Assembly (NCBI RefSeq): GCF_013363995.1
Contig: NZ_JABWGO010000004.1
Location: 248,001 to 312,000 of the forward strand
Source: Nonomuraea rhodomycinica
Lineage (GTDB): Bacteria > Actinomycetota > Actinomycetes > Streptosporangiales > Streptosporangiaceae
DNA length: 64,000 bases
Direction of reading: 5' to 3'
A program made the position numbers and the translations under genes. The notes below the pieces were generated by a model. That model searched no databases. It saw only the letters and a list, made by a program, of their open reading frames with translations, and had not been told where the DNA came from. Positions within the stretch are counted from its first letter, which is position 1; each line of letters starts with the position of its first letter. Shown in pieces: positions 14,575-22,702 of this stretch.

Positions 14575-15489
14575 ATGGAGCGCTGGCGCACGTACGGCTT
14601 CGTCGCCGGGTTCCTCGCCGTCCCGATGGTCCTGTACACGGTGTTCGTCATCAGCCCGTACGCCCAGGCGTTCCAGATCTCGCTGACCGACTGGAACGGG
14701 GTCTCCGCCCGGCTCCACTACGTCGGGCTGGACAACTTCGGGCGCCTGCTCGGCGACGAGGTGTTCTGGCGCGCCCTGCGCAACCACGGCATCCTGCTGC
14801 TGGTGCTCCCGATCGCGACGATCGTGATCGCGTTGTTCTTCGCGTTCCTGCTCAACCTGGGCGGCGGCGCGCGCGGGCCCGGCATGGCCGGCGTGCGAGG
14901 TTCGGCGTTCTACCGCGTCGTGTTCTTCTTCCCGCAGGTGCTCGCCGTCGCCGTGGTCGGCGTGCTGTTCAAGGCCGTCTACCGGCCCGACGAGAGCGGC
15001 GTGATCAACGGCGCGCTGATCAGGCTCGGCCTGGAGCCGGTCGGCTGGCTGATCGAGCCGGACCTCGCGCTCTGGGCGATCATCGCGGTGATGGTCTGGC
15101 AGGCGGTCGGGTTCTACGTGGTGCTGTTCTCGGCCGGGATGGCGGCCATCCCCAAGGACTACTTCGAGGCGGCGGCGCTCGACGGGGCCGGGCGGGTCCG
15201 GCTGTTCTTCTCGATCACCCTCCCGCTGCTGCGCGACACCGTGCAGGTGGGGTGGGTGTACCTGGGCATCGCCGCCTTCGACGGGTTCGCGCTGATCCAG
15301 GTGCTGGCCGGGGACAAGGGCGAGCCGGACGGCGCCACGACCGTGCTGCCCATCGAGATCTGGAAGAACGCCTTCTCCTACTCCAAGGTGGGCTACGCCT
15401 CCGCCATGGGCGTGGCGCTGTTCTTCCTGACCGTGACGTTCGCGGTGCTGACGCTGCGCACCACCCGGCGGGAGAGGATCGACCTCTGA
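14575..15489 (+). CDS. ngcF: ABC sugar transporter permease NgcF
   Basis: 304 residues, about six membrane segments. The inner-membrane permease signature (EAA loop) is at IPKDYFEAAALDGAGRVRLF, where the ATPase docks. The N-terminus (AGFLAVPMVLYTVFVISPYA) is typical of the MalF/UgpA-like half. It sits 3 bp after ngcE and 1 bp before ngcG, so the three form one operon under the palindromic operator. Confidence 0.88.
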   Translation: MERWRTYGFVAGFLAVPMVLYTVFVISPYAQAFQISLTDWNGVSARLHYVGLDNFGRLLGDEVFWRALRNHGILLLVLPIATIVIALFFAFLLNLGGGARGPGMAGVRGSAFYRVVFFFPQVLAVAVVGVLFKAVYRPDESGVINGALIRLGLEPVGWLIEPDLALWAIIAVMVWQAVGFYVVLFSAGMAAIPKDYFEAAALDGAGRVRLFFSITLPLLRDTVQVGWVYLGIAAFDGFALIQVLAGDKGEPDGATTVLPIEIWKNAFSYSKVGYASAMGVALFFLTVTFAVLTLRTTRRERIDL

Positions 15490-15490
15490 C

Positions 15491-16387
15491 ATGGCCCCGG
15501 ACTCCCTCGACTCCGTCCGCCCGGTCCGCTCCTCCCGGAGCGTCCCCGCCGACCGGCCGCGGCCCGGCGTGCTGAACGGGCTGTCGCACGCCGCGCTGGC
15601 CGTCTGGGCGCTGCTGATCGTCGCGCCGCTGCTGTGGACGTTCCTGGCCTCGTTCAAGAGCAACACCGAGATCTTCGGGGACGCGCTCCAGCTGCCGGGC
15701 GAGCTGCGGCTCGACGCGTGGGGGCGGGCCTGGGGCAAGGCGCACGTCGGGCGGTACCTTGCCAACACCGCCGTCGTCGTCGCCTTCAGCACGTTCGGCA
15801 CGATGCTGTTCGGGTCGATGGCCGCGTACGTGCTCGCGCGCTACCGCTTCCCGGGCAGCCGGGTGATCTACTACTACTTCACGGCCGGCATGGCGTTCCC
15901 GGTGTTCCTGGCGCTCGGGCCGCTGTTCTTCGTGGTCAAGCGGGTCGGACTGCTGTACACGCACACCGGCGTCGTCCTGGTCTACATCGCGTACTCGCTG
16001 CCGTTCACGATCTTCTTCCTGGCGGCGTTCTTCCGCACGCTGCCCGAGAGCGTGGCCGAGGCGGCCCGCATCGACGGCGCCTCCCACACCCGCACGTTCT
16101 TCCAGATCATGCTGCCCATGGCCCGGCCCGGCCTGGTCAGCATCACGATCTTCAACGTGCTCGGCCAGTGGAACCAGTACCTGCTGCCCCTGGTGCTGCT
16201 CGCCCGCGACGAGAAGGACTGGGTGATCACCCAGGGCATCGCCAACATCTCCACCCTGGCCGGCTACGAGGCCGACTGGCCCGGGTTGTTCGCCGCGGTC
16301 TGCATGGCGATCCTGCCCGTGCTCGTCGTCTACGTCGTCTTCCAGCGCCAGATCCAGTCCGGGCTCGGCGCCGGGGCACTGAAGTAA
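15491..16387 (+). CDS. ngcG: ABC sugar transporter permease NgcG
   Basis: 298 residues, MalG/UgpE-like permease. The EAA loop LPESVAEAARIDGASHTRTF and the C-terminal FAAVCMAILPVLVVYVVFQR helix are diagnostic. It forms a heterodimer with the preceding permease to import GlcNAc or chitooligosaccharides. The stop is 1 bp before the GTG of the pterin dehydratase gene, which may be read from the same transcript. Confidence 0.88.
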   Translation: MAPDSLDSVRPVRSSRSVPADRPRPGVLNGLSHAALAVWALLIVAPLLWTFLASFKSNTEIFGDALQLPGELRLDAWGRAWGKAHVGRYLANTAVVVAFSTFGTMLFGSMAAYVLARYRFPGSRVIYYYFTAGMAFPVFLALGPLFFVVKRVGLLYTHTGVVLVYIAYSLPFTIFFLAAFFRTLPESVAEAARIDGASHTRTFFQIMLPMARPGLVSITIFNVLGQWNQYLLPLVLLARDEKDWVITQGIANISTLAGYEADWPGLFAAVCMAILPVLVVYVVFQRQIQSGLGAGALK

Positions 16388-16388
16388 C

Positions 16389-16673
16389 GTGACCTGCATG
16401 GACGTCGAGAAGATGCTCGCCGGGGTGCCCGCCTGGCACCGCGAGGGCGAGGAGATCCGCCGCACGGTCACCGCGCCCGACTTTCCCACGGCCATCCGCA
16501 TCGTGGACGCGATCGCGGTCAAGGCCGAGGAGCTGAACCACCATCCCGACATCGACATCCGGTGGCGCAGACTGCATCTCGCGCTCACCACGCACGACAA
16601 GGGACACCTGACCGAGACGGACTTCCGGCTGGCCGCCCTCATCGACGGGATCGTCGCCGAACACGGTGCGTAG
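16389..16673 (+). CDS. 4a-hydroxytetrahydrobiopterin dehydratase (pterin carbinolamine dehydratase)
   Basis: 94 residues from GTG 16389, or 91 from ATG 16398. The active-site pattern (A/E)ELNHHPDIDIRW followed by LALTTHDKGHLTETDF is the PCD/DCoH signature, with the two histidines that dehydrate the carbinolamine. In bacteria it recycles pterin cofactor for aromatic hydroxylases or acts in molybdopterin-related metabolism. It follows the sugar transporter with no gap but is functionally unrelated. Confidence 0.9.
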   Translation: MTCMDVEKMLAGVPAWHREGEEIRRTVTAPDFPTAIRIVDAIAVKAEELNHHPDIDIRWRRLHLALTTHDKGHLTETDFRLAALIDGIVAEHGA

Positions 16674-16763
16674 TCGCATCGTCACCCGCTAGAGTGGTGG
16701 CCCTCCACGAGCCGGCCGTACCCGCTCGTGACGCATCCTTTGTCACCACCCCGGGGGTTTTCC

Positions 16764-17384
16764 ATGCGCATGCCCGTACCCATAGTGCTGTTCGCCCTGC
16801 TGGCGGCAGGCTGTGCGCCCACCACGGCCGGCCAGGCCGGCACCGCGCAGAGCCAGGAGTCGCCGGCCCAGGAGGCCGCCGCCCACACGCCGTCGCCGGA
16901 GCCCACGCCCGGCGCCGAGGGCGCCGCGAAGGCCAGGTCCGGCTCGCTGTCGTCCAGCGGCAACTTCACGGCCGACGGCAAGCGGGCCGTCGTCTACGCC
17001 CGCAAGCTGGCCCCGGAGGGGGCGCGGGCCAGCATCACCGTCGAGTCGTCCAGCGGCCAGACGCTGTCGTCGCTCGTCGTCGAGGGCCTGCTGCCCAACC
17101 GCACCTACGGCGCCCACCTGCACACCAAGCCGTGCGGTCCCAAGGCCGACGACGCCGGCCCGCACTACCAGCACGAGAAGGGCGAGGTCAGCGCCGCCAA
17201 CGAGGTCTGGCTCGACTTCACCACCGACGCCTCCGGCGCCGGGCGCGCCACCGCGCGCAACTCGTGGACGTTCGCCCCGGGCCGGCGGCCGCACTCGCTG
17301 GTCATCCACGCCAAGCCGACGACCGCCAACGGGCCGAAGGCGGGCGAGGCCGGCGAGCGCGTCGCCTGCCTCACCCTGGGCTGA
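16764..17384 (+). CDS. Superoxide dismutase (Cu/Zn)-like lipoprotein
   Basis: 206 residues. The lipobox LLAAGC gives a short signal peptide, then a Pro/Thr/Glu linker to about residue 60. The beta-barrel core has LLPNRTYGAHLHTKPCG, GPHYQH and SLVIHAKPT, the copper and zinc ligand pattern of the SodC family. Some ligands around the zinc loop are not clearly conserved, so dismutase activity is uncertain; such actinobacterial proteins are often annotated only as SOD-like. A strong terminator follows. Confidence 0.8.
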   Translation: MRMPVPIVLFALLAAGCAPTTAGQAGTAQSQESPAQEAAAHTPSPEPTPGAEGAAKARSGSLSSSGNFTADGKRAVVYARKLAPEGARASITVESSSGQTLSSLVVEGLLPNRTYGAHLHTKPCGPKADDAGPHYQHEKGEVSAANEVWLDFTTDASGAGRATARNSWTFAPGRRPHSLVIHAKPTTANGPKAGEAGERVACLTLG

Positions 17385-17391
17385 CCCCGAC

Positions 17392-17429
17392 GAGGCTCTG
17401 GCCGGTGCGACGCCGCCGGCCGGGGCCTC
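17392..17429 (+). terminator. 14-bp hairpin followed by TTCGCTT
   Basis: Arms 17392-17405 and 17416-17429 pair over 14 bp with two G-T wobbles and a 10-nt loop. It lies directly after the SOD-like gene and a short T-rich stretch follows. Confidence 0.65.
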
Positions 17430-17479
17430 TTCGCTTCACTGCCCGGCCGGGCCACCGGTCCCCGCGCCGGGACGGCGGG

Positions 17480-18325
17480 TCAGCCGAAGACGGCGGGAGG
17501 CGGGACGGGGGCCAGCACCGGCTCGCCGTCCCGGATGGGGGCCGCCCCCGCCACGAAGCGGGTCAGCGCGTCCCCGTGCAGGCACCGGGCCTGGGTGAGC
17601 CCCCCGGCGGCGCGGCGCGTGAGGAGGTCCACGGGCAGGGCCGTGCGCGAGGCGGCCAGGATGAGGTTGCCGAAACGGCGTCCCCGCAGCACACCGGGCT
17701 CCGAGAGCAGCGCGACGTGGCCGAAGGTGTCCTGGACCGTGGCCGTGAGCCGCCGCGCGAAGGCCAGTCCCTTGCCGTCGGCGAGGTTGACGAGCAGCGT
17801 GCCGGACGCCCGCAGCACCCGGGCGAGGTCGCCCATGTACTCCGCGGTGGCCAGCTCGACCGGCATGGTCGCCCCGGCGAACGCGTCGAGCACGACCAGG
17901 TCGGCCGAGGAGTCCCAGACCCGGGCCGCGCCCTCGCGGCCGTCCATGACCAGCACCTTCAGCCGCGGCACCGACCGCAGGTCGAGCTGCTCGCGGATGA
18001 GGTTGACGAGCAGGCCGTCGGGCTCGATGACGATGTGGCGCGAGCCCGGCCGGGTGGTGGCGACGTAGCGGGGGATCGTGCAGGCGCCGCCCCCCACATG
18101 GACGCAGCTCAGCGGCCCCTCGGGAAGGACGTCGATGACGTCCGCCATGAGCTGCACGTACTCGAAATCCAGATATGTGGGGTCTTGTAGGTCCACATAG
18201 GACTGCGGTACGCCATCCTTGGACAGCACCCAGCCGTCCTGCCGGTCCAGATCCCGGAGCAGTTCGATCTCGCCGAAGGTCACCGGGTACAGGCCGGGCA
18301 TCGGTTCGCGCTGTGCTCGTGCCAC
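17480..18325 (-). CDS. Spermidine synthase-like methyltransferase-fold protein
   Basis: 281 residues from GTG 18325, which has a GGGAGG ribosome site 7 bp upstream. The pattern SYVDLQDPTYLDFEYVQLM, VHVGGGACTIPRYVATTRPG and DLVVLDAFAGATMP matches the spermine/spermidine synthase superfamily (Rossmann fold). The key aspartates for aminopropyl transfer are partly changed, and many actinobacterial members are thought not to make polyamines. It is divergent from the PBP gene, with only 27 bp between the two starts. Confidence 0.85.
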   Translation of the reverse strand: MARAQREPMPGLYPVTFGEIELLRDLDRQDGWVLSKDGVPQSYVDLQDPTYLDFEYVQLMADVIDVLPEGPLSCVHVGGGACTIPRYVATTRPGSRHIVIEPDGLLVNLIREQLDLRSVPRLKVLVMDGREGAARVWDSSADLVVLDAFAGATMPVELATAEYMGDLARVLRASGTLLVNLADGKGLAFARRLTATVQDTFGHVALLSEPGVLRGRRFGNLILAASRTALPVDLLTRRAAGGLTQARCLHGDALTRFVAGAAPIRDGEPVLAPVPPPAVFG

Positions 18326-18333
18326 GTTGCTGC

Positions 18334-18344
18334 CTCCCTGGGAG
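18334..18344. promoter_or_regulatory. Palindrome giving ribosome sites to both divergent genes
   Basis: CTCCC-T-GGGAG supplies GGGAG on both strands: one copy before GTG 18325 (minus) and one before ATG 18353 (plus). Because the gap is only 27 bp, each promoter must lie inside the opposing gene. Confidence 0.5.
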
Positions 18345-18352
18345 AACACCGT

Positions 18353-19885
18353 ATGCGACGAAGAAGGCTGATCGTGCTCGTCGTCGCGGTTCTGGCGATT
18401 TTGGGTGCGTACGGCTTCGCGGTCGCCGCGGCCGGCCGGGTGCGGGGCAGCGCCGGGCAGACGGCCGAGTCCTACTTCCGGGCCTGGCGGGAGGGGGACG
18501 TGCGGGGCATGGCCCGCCTGGTCTACCAGCCGCCGGCCGACTTCGTCTCCCGCCACCTGGCCCTCACCAGGGACCTGGACGTGGAGAAGATCGAGCTGCG
18601 GCCCGGAGCGGTCAAGGGCACGGGGGAGGGCACCGCCGAGGTGCCGTTCACGGGGGTGCGCACCTTGCGCGGCTTCGGGGCCTGGCCGTTCGCGGGCACG
18701 CTGCGCCTGGCCGTACGGGACAAGGTGTGGAAGGTGCTGTGGGCTCCCGAGACGCTGCACCCGCTGCTGGCCGCCGGCGGCGCGCTGGAGATCGTGGACC
18801 TGCCGGACGCGAAGGCCGAGATGCTGACCAGCGAGGGCGACCGGATCCCGCACGACAGCTACGCCGACGCCTATCTCGACCGGCTGGCCCCGGAGTTCGC
18901 GGCCACCGGCGGAGGCCGGGCCCTGGTGGCCACCGCGCCCGGGAAGCCGCAGCAGCGGCTGCTGACCAAGGCCACCGATCCGAAGACGCAGCGGACCACC
19001 CTGTCCCGGCCGGTGCAGGCGGCGGCGGCCCGCGCGCTGGACGGCGTGGCGGACGCGGCGGTCGTCGCTCTGCGGCCGAGCACCGGCGAGGTGCTGGCGG
19101 TGGCCGACCGCCTGGCCGACGGCCAGAGCGCCTTCGACACCCTGTACCCGCCCGGCTCGACGTTCAAGACCATCACCGCGGCGGCGCTGCTCGGCGGCGG
19201 GCTCGATCCGGCGGCCGAGCTGCCCTGCCCGGCCGACTACCAGATCCCCTTCCACCGCTCCTTCCAGAACGCGGGCCTGCAGGACCACGGCGCCGTCACC
19301 TTCGCCGACGCCTTCGCCCTGTCGTGCAACACCACGTTCGTCGAGCAGGCCACCACCCGCCTCGGGCCGGGGGAGCTGCGCACCACGGCGGGGGAGTGGG
19401 GGTTCGGCCGCGCGCTGCCCACGGGCGTCGGCGGCACCTGCGGCACGATGGAGGAGCCGGAGGACGAGGACGTGCTGGGGGCCGACGCCATCGGCCAGGG
19501 GACCGTGCAGGCCACCCCGCTCTGCATGGCCGCGGTCGCCGCCGCGGTGCAGAGCGGCACCTGGCGCTCACCGCGCCTGCTGCCCGAGAAGGAGGCGCGG
19601 CGCGTCGACGGGCCGCAGCCGGAGCCGGTCGCGCTGGACCAGGGCGCCGTCGAGGCGCTGCGCGGCATGATGGCGGCCGTCGTGGACCACGGGACGGCGA
19701 GCCAGGCGGGCCTGCCGGCGGGGGTGGCGGGCAAGACCGGGACGGCCGAGACGCCCGACGGCGCCGACCACGGCTGGTTCATCGGCTACCGCGACGACCT
19801 GGCGTTCTGCGTCTTCGTCCGGCACGGGGGAGCGGGCCGGACGGCGGCGCTGCCGATCGCCGCCCGCTTCCTCAACGGTCTGTGA
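18353..19885 (+). CDS. Penicillin-binding transpeptidase with MecA-N (NTF2-like) domain
   Basis: 510 residues. An N-terminal membrane anchor (residues 6-27) is followed by an NTF2-like domain (about 35-140) as in MecA/PBP3-type proteins. The transpeptidase domain has all three motifs: STFK (about 264), SCN (about 324) and KTGTAE (about 463). It cross-links peptidoglycan on the outer face of the membrane. The central dimerisation region is shorter than in division PBPs, so a specialised class B role is likely. The neighbours are not division genes. Confidence 0.9.
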   Translation: MRRRRLIVLVVAVLAILGAYGFAVAAAGRVRGSAGQTAESYFRAWREGDVRGMARLVYQPPADFVSRHLALTRDLDVEKIELRPGAVKGTGEGTAEVPFTGVRTLRGFGAWPFAGTLRLAVRDKVWKVLWAPETLHPLLAAGGALEIVDLPDAKAEMLTSEGDRIPHDSYADAYLDRLAPEFAATGGGRALVATAPGKPQQRLLTKATDPKTQRTTLSRPVQAAAARALDGVADAAVVALRPSTGEVLAVADRLADGQSAFDTLYPPGSTFKTITAAALLGGGLDPAAELPCPADYQIPFHRSFQNAGLQDHGAVTFADAFALSCNTTFVEQATTRLGPGELRTTAGEWGFGRALPTGVGGTCGTMEEPEDEDVLGADAIGQGTVQATPLCMAAVAAAVQSGTWRSPRLLPEKEARRVDGPQPEPVALDQGAVEALRGMMAAVVDHGTASQAGLPAGVAGKTGTAETPDGADHGWFIGYRDDLAFCVFVRHGGAGRTAALPIAARFLNGL

Positions 19886-19944
19886 CCTCCGCGGCCCGCG
19901 ACCTCTGACGGACGCGTTCCGCCGACCGTTGGAAGCGCATAAGT

Positions 19945-19956
19945 TACGGTACCGTA
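19945..19956. promoter_or_regulatory. 12-bp palindrome covering a leaderless -10
   Basis: TACGGT-ACCGTA is a perfect palindrome. It includes TACCGT (19950-19955), a -10 hexamer 7 nt before ATG 19963. A TetR-type repressor is the usual reader of such short dyads, but none is adjacent. Confidence 0.45.
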
Positions 19957-19962
19957 GGTTTC

Positions 19963-20610
19963 ATGACGACCGTCGCCGTGAAGCCTCGACTGCGTGGCTG
20001 GTTGCATACCGGAGCCCTCCCCGTGACGCTGGTCGCCGGCTTCGTGCTCGTGGCCCTCGGCCCCACGCTCCAGGCCCGCCTCGCCTCCGCCGTCTACGCC
20101 ATCACCTCGGGCCTGCTCTTCGGCGTCTCGGCCACCTACCATCGCGGCACGCTCGGGCCGCGCCTGGCCGAGGTGCTGCGCCGCTTCGACCACGCCAACA
20201 TCTACCTGATCATCGCGGGCACCTACACGCCGTTCGCGCTGCTCGCGCTCACCGGCGCGGCGCGGATCGCCGTGCTGTCGGTCATCTGGGGCGGCGCGCT
20301 GGCCGGCGTGGTGTTCCGGGTGTGCTGGATCGGCGCGCCGCGCTGGCTCTACACCGTCCTCTACCTCGCCCTCGGCTGGACGGCCGTCTTCGTGATGCCG
20401 CAGCTGCTGGAGGGCGCGGGGGTGGCCGCCGTGGTGCTGGTCGCCGTCGGCGGCGTCCTCTACAGCGCCGGCGCGATCGTGTACGGCCTGCGCCGCCCCG
20501 ACCCGTCGCCCGGCTGGTTCGGCTTCCACGAGGTCTTCCACGCCTGCACCGTCGCCGCCTACCTGGTGCAGTACATCGCGGTGTCGATCGTCGTGTACTC
20601 CCACATGTGA
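19963..20610 (+). CDS. Hemolysin III family membrane protein
   Basis: 215 residues with seven predicted membrane segments. The family signatures are SATYHRG (first histidine), FDHANIYLIIAGTYTP, and the C-terminal GFHEVFHACT with the metal-binding histidines shared with adiponectin-receptor-like proteins. Members are proposed membrane hydrolases affecting lipid homeostasis; haemolysis is not implied. A palindrome over the promoter suggests repression by an unlinked regulator. Confidence 0.88.
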   Translation: MTTVAVKPRLRGWLHTGALPVTLVAGFVLVALGPTLQARLASAVYAITSGLLFGVSATYHRGTLGPRLAEVLRRFDHANIYLIIAGTYTPFALLALTGAARIAVLSVIWGGALAGVVFRVCWIGAPRWLYTVLYLALGWTAVFVMPQLLEGAGVAAVVLVAVGGVLYSAGAIVYGLRRPDPSPGWFGFHEVFHACTVAAYLVQYIAVSIVVYSHM

Positions 20611-20698
20611 CTCCGCGCGACCTGGGCAGGCCGGGCGATCGCCGACTTTTGACCCGCCGCTGGTCTGCTCTCGGGATCCTTCTGGAGATCACACCAAT

Positions 20699-21232
20699 AT
20701 GGACCAACTCGCGCGCATCTGGTGGCTCATCCTCGTACGGGGCATTGTGGCCATCATCTTCGGCATCCTCGCGCTCATCTGGCCCGCCATCACGCTGCTG
20801 GTGCTGGTGATCATCTTCGGCGCCTACGCCCTCGTGAACGGCATCTTCTCGATCGTCGCCGGCGTCCGGCACAACGCCACGTCGCGGGCCTGGCTCATCA
20901 TCTCGGGCGTCCTCGGGGTGCTGGCCGGCATCGTGGCCTTCGTGTGGCCCGGTGTCACGTCGCTGGCCCTGCTCTACGTCGTGGCGTTCTGGGCCATCTT
21001 CAGCGGCGTGTCGGAGATCGTGGCGGGCATCCAGATGCGCAAGGTGATCCAGAACGAGTGGATGCTCATCATCGGCGGCGCGCTGTCGGTGATCTTCGGC
21101 ATCCTGCTGCTGGTCTGGCCGGGCGCCGGGCTGCTCACGCTCGTCTGGCTGCTCGGCATCTTCGCCATCATCTACGGCATCACGATGGTCGTCCTGTCGT
21201 TCCGGGTGAAGAAACTTCCGGCAACGGCGTAG
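20699..21232 (+). CDS. DUF308/HdeD family membrane protein
   Basis: 177 residues with six short hydrophobic helices in three repeated pairs. The repeated FGILALIWPAITLLVLV, FVWPGVTSLALLYVV and LLVWPGAGLLTLVWLLG elements are typical of DUF308. HdeD in Escherichia coli is linked to acid stress, but the molecular role is unknown. The start codon follows CACACCAAT without a clear ribosome site. Confidence 0.85.
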   Translation: MDQLARIWWLILVRGIVAIIFGILALIWPAITLLVLVIIFGAYALVNGIFSIVAGVRHNATSRAWLIISGVLGVLAGIVAFVWPGVTSLALLYVVAFWAIFSGVSEIVAGIQMRKVIQNEWMLIIGGALSVIFGILLLVWPGAGLLTLVWLLGIFAIIYGITMVVLSFRVKKLPATA

Positions 21233-21307
21233 ATATCCAGAAATTTTCCGGATGAATGGGGGTAGGGGCGGGCAAGTATGTCCCTGTCGCTTCGTCGTGG
21301 AGGAGTC

Positions 21308-22582
21308 ATGGACGTACACGCCCGTCTCGCCCGCCATCTACTCGTCGACGGCTACCACCTCGTGCTCGACCTCGACCGCAGCCAGGGCTCCTGGCTCGTG
21401 GACGCGCGCGACGGACGCCGGTACCTGGACTTCTACACCTTCTTCGCCTCCGCGCCGCTGGGCGTGAACCCGCCGCTCGACGCCGGCAGCGCCGAGCTGC
21501 TCGGCCGGGTCGCGCGCAACAAGCCGGCCAACCCCGACATGTACACCGAGCAGCTCGCCGACTTCGTCGAGACCTTCATGCGCGTGCTCGGCGACCCCGA
21601 GCTGCCCCACCTGTTCTTCGTGGAGGGCGGCGCGCTCGCCGTCGAGAACGCGCTGAAGACCGCCTTCGACTGGAAGAGCCGCCGCAACGAGGCCGCCGGC
21701 CGCTCGCGCGACCTCGGCACCCAGGTGCTGCACCTGTCCCGGGCCTTCCACGGCCGCAGCGGCTACACCCTCAGCCTGACCAACACCGAGCCGGGCAAGA
21801 CCGACCGCTTCCCGAAGTTCGGCTGGCCCCGCATCGACGTCCCGGCGGTCCACCTCGGTGACGTCGAGACGGCCGAGGCACGGGCGCTGGGGCAGGCGCG
21901 GACCGCCTTCGAGCGGCACCCGCACGACATCGCCTGCTTCATCGCCGAGCCGATCCAGGGCGAGGGCGGTGACAACCACATGCGCCCGGAGTTCCTGCAG
22001 GCCATGCAGAGCCTGTGCCACGAGTACGACGCGCTGTTCGTGCTGGACGAGGTGCAGACCGGCGGCGGCACCACCGGCACGCCCTGGGCCTACCAGCAGC
22101 TCGGCCTCGCCCCGGACATCGTGGCCTTCGCCAAGAAGGTACAGGTGGGCGGCATCATGGCGGGCCGCCGGGTGGACCTGGTGCCGGACAACGTCTTCCA
22201 GGTCAGCGGCCGGATCAACTCCACCTGGGGCGGGGGACTGGTGGACATGGTCCGCTCCCGCGCCCTGCTGGAGATCATCGAGCGGGACGGCCTGATCCCG
22301 CGGGCCGGCCGGCTGGGCGCGCTGGTGGTGGAGCGCCTGACCAAGCTGCAGGCCGAGCGGCCCGAGGTGGTGTCCAGCGTGCGCGGGCGCGGCCTGATGT
22401 GCGCCTTCGACCTGCCCGACCGGGAGCGCCGGGACGCCCTCGTGACCCGGTTGCGTGAGGAGCAGGGGGTGCTGGTGCTGCCGTGCGGGCCGCGTTCGGT
22501 GCGACTGCGCCCGGCGCTCAACATCACCGAGGACGAACTCGACCACGGCCTGCGGGCGATCGCGGCGGCACTGGACACCTGA
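21308..22582 (+). CDS. lat: L-lysine 6-aminotransferase
   Basis: 424 residues from ATG 21308, which has GGAGGAG just upstream; an ATG at 21278 lacks one. The sequence follows the Lat family: FYTFFASAPLGVNPP, VEGGALAVENALKTAFDWK, LDEVQTGGGTTGTPWAYQ and the PLP lysine in FAKKVQVGGIMAG. Lat converts L-lysine to piperideine-6-carboxylate, a step in lysine catabolism and in cephamycin, ectoine-like or pipecolate pathways. No pathway partner is adjacent, so its use here is unresolved. Confidence 0.92.
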   Translation: MDVHARLARHLLVDGYHLVLDLDRSQGSWLVDARDGRRYLDFYTFFASAPLGVNPPLDAGSAELLGRVARNKPANPDMYTEQLADFVETFMRVLGDPELPHLFFVEGGALAVENALKTAFDWKSRRNEAAGRSRDLGTQVLHLSRAFHGRSGYTLSLTNTEPGKTDRFPKFGWPRIDVPAVHLGDVETAEARALGQARTAFERHPHDIACFIAEPIQGEGGDNHMRPEFLQAMQSLCHEYDALFVLDEVQTGGGTTGTPWAYQQLGLAPDIVAFAKKVQVGGIMAGRRVDLVPDNVFQVSGRINSTWGGGLVDMVRSRALLEIIERDGLIPRAGRLGALVVERLTKLQAERPEVVSSVRGRGLMCAFDLPDRERRDALVTRLREEQGVLVLPCGPRSVRLRPALNITEDELDHGLRAIAAALDT

Positions 22583-22624
22583 CGCACGACCCCCTTTCCC
22601 GGCCTCCCGGCGCTCCCCGAAACC

Positions 22625-22695
22625 GCCAAGCCTTGGCAAGAACATCGCCGCGGGCGGGCTTTCCGGCATCGGGGAGGCCGGGACGTCGCCAGGCT
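22625..22695 (+). promoter_or_regulatory. Tandem GGCAAG-box promoter (copy 1)
   Basis: GCCAAG (22625) and GGCAAG (22635) are 10 bp apart. The -10-like CAGGCT is at 22690, 55 bp after the second box and 13 bp before ATG 22703. The 12-bp core CGTCGCCAGGCT is identical to copy 5 (44572). The boxes fall in dyad-rich DNA, so part of the region could also fold as RNA. Confidence 0.5.
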
Positions 22696-22702
22696 TTCCC
22701 GC

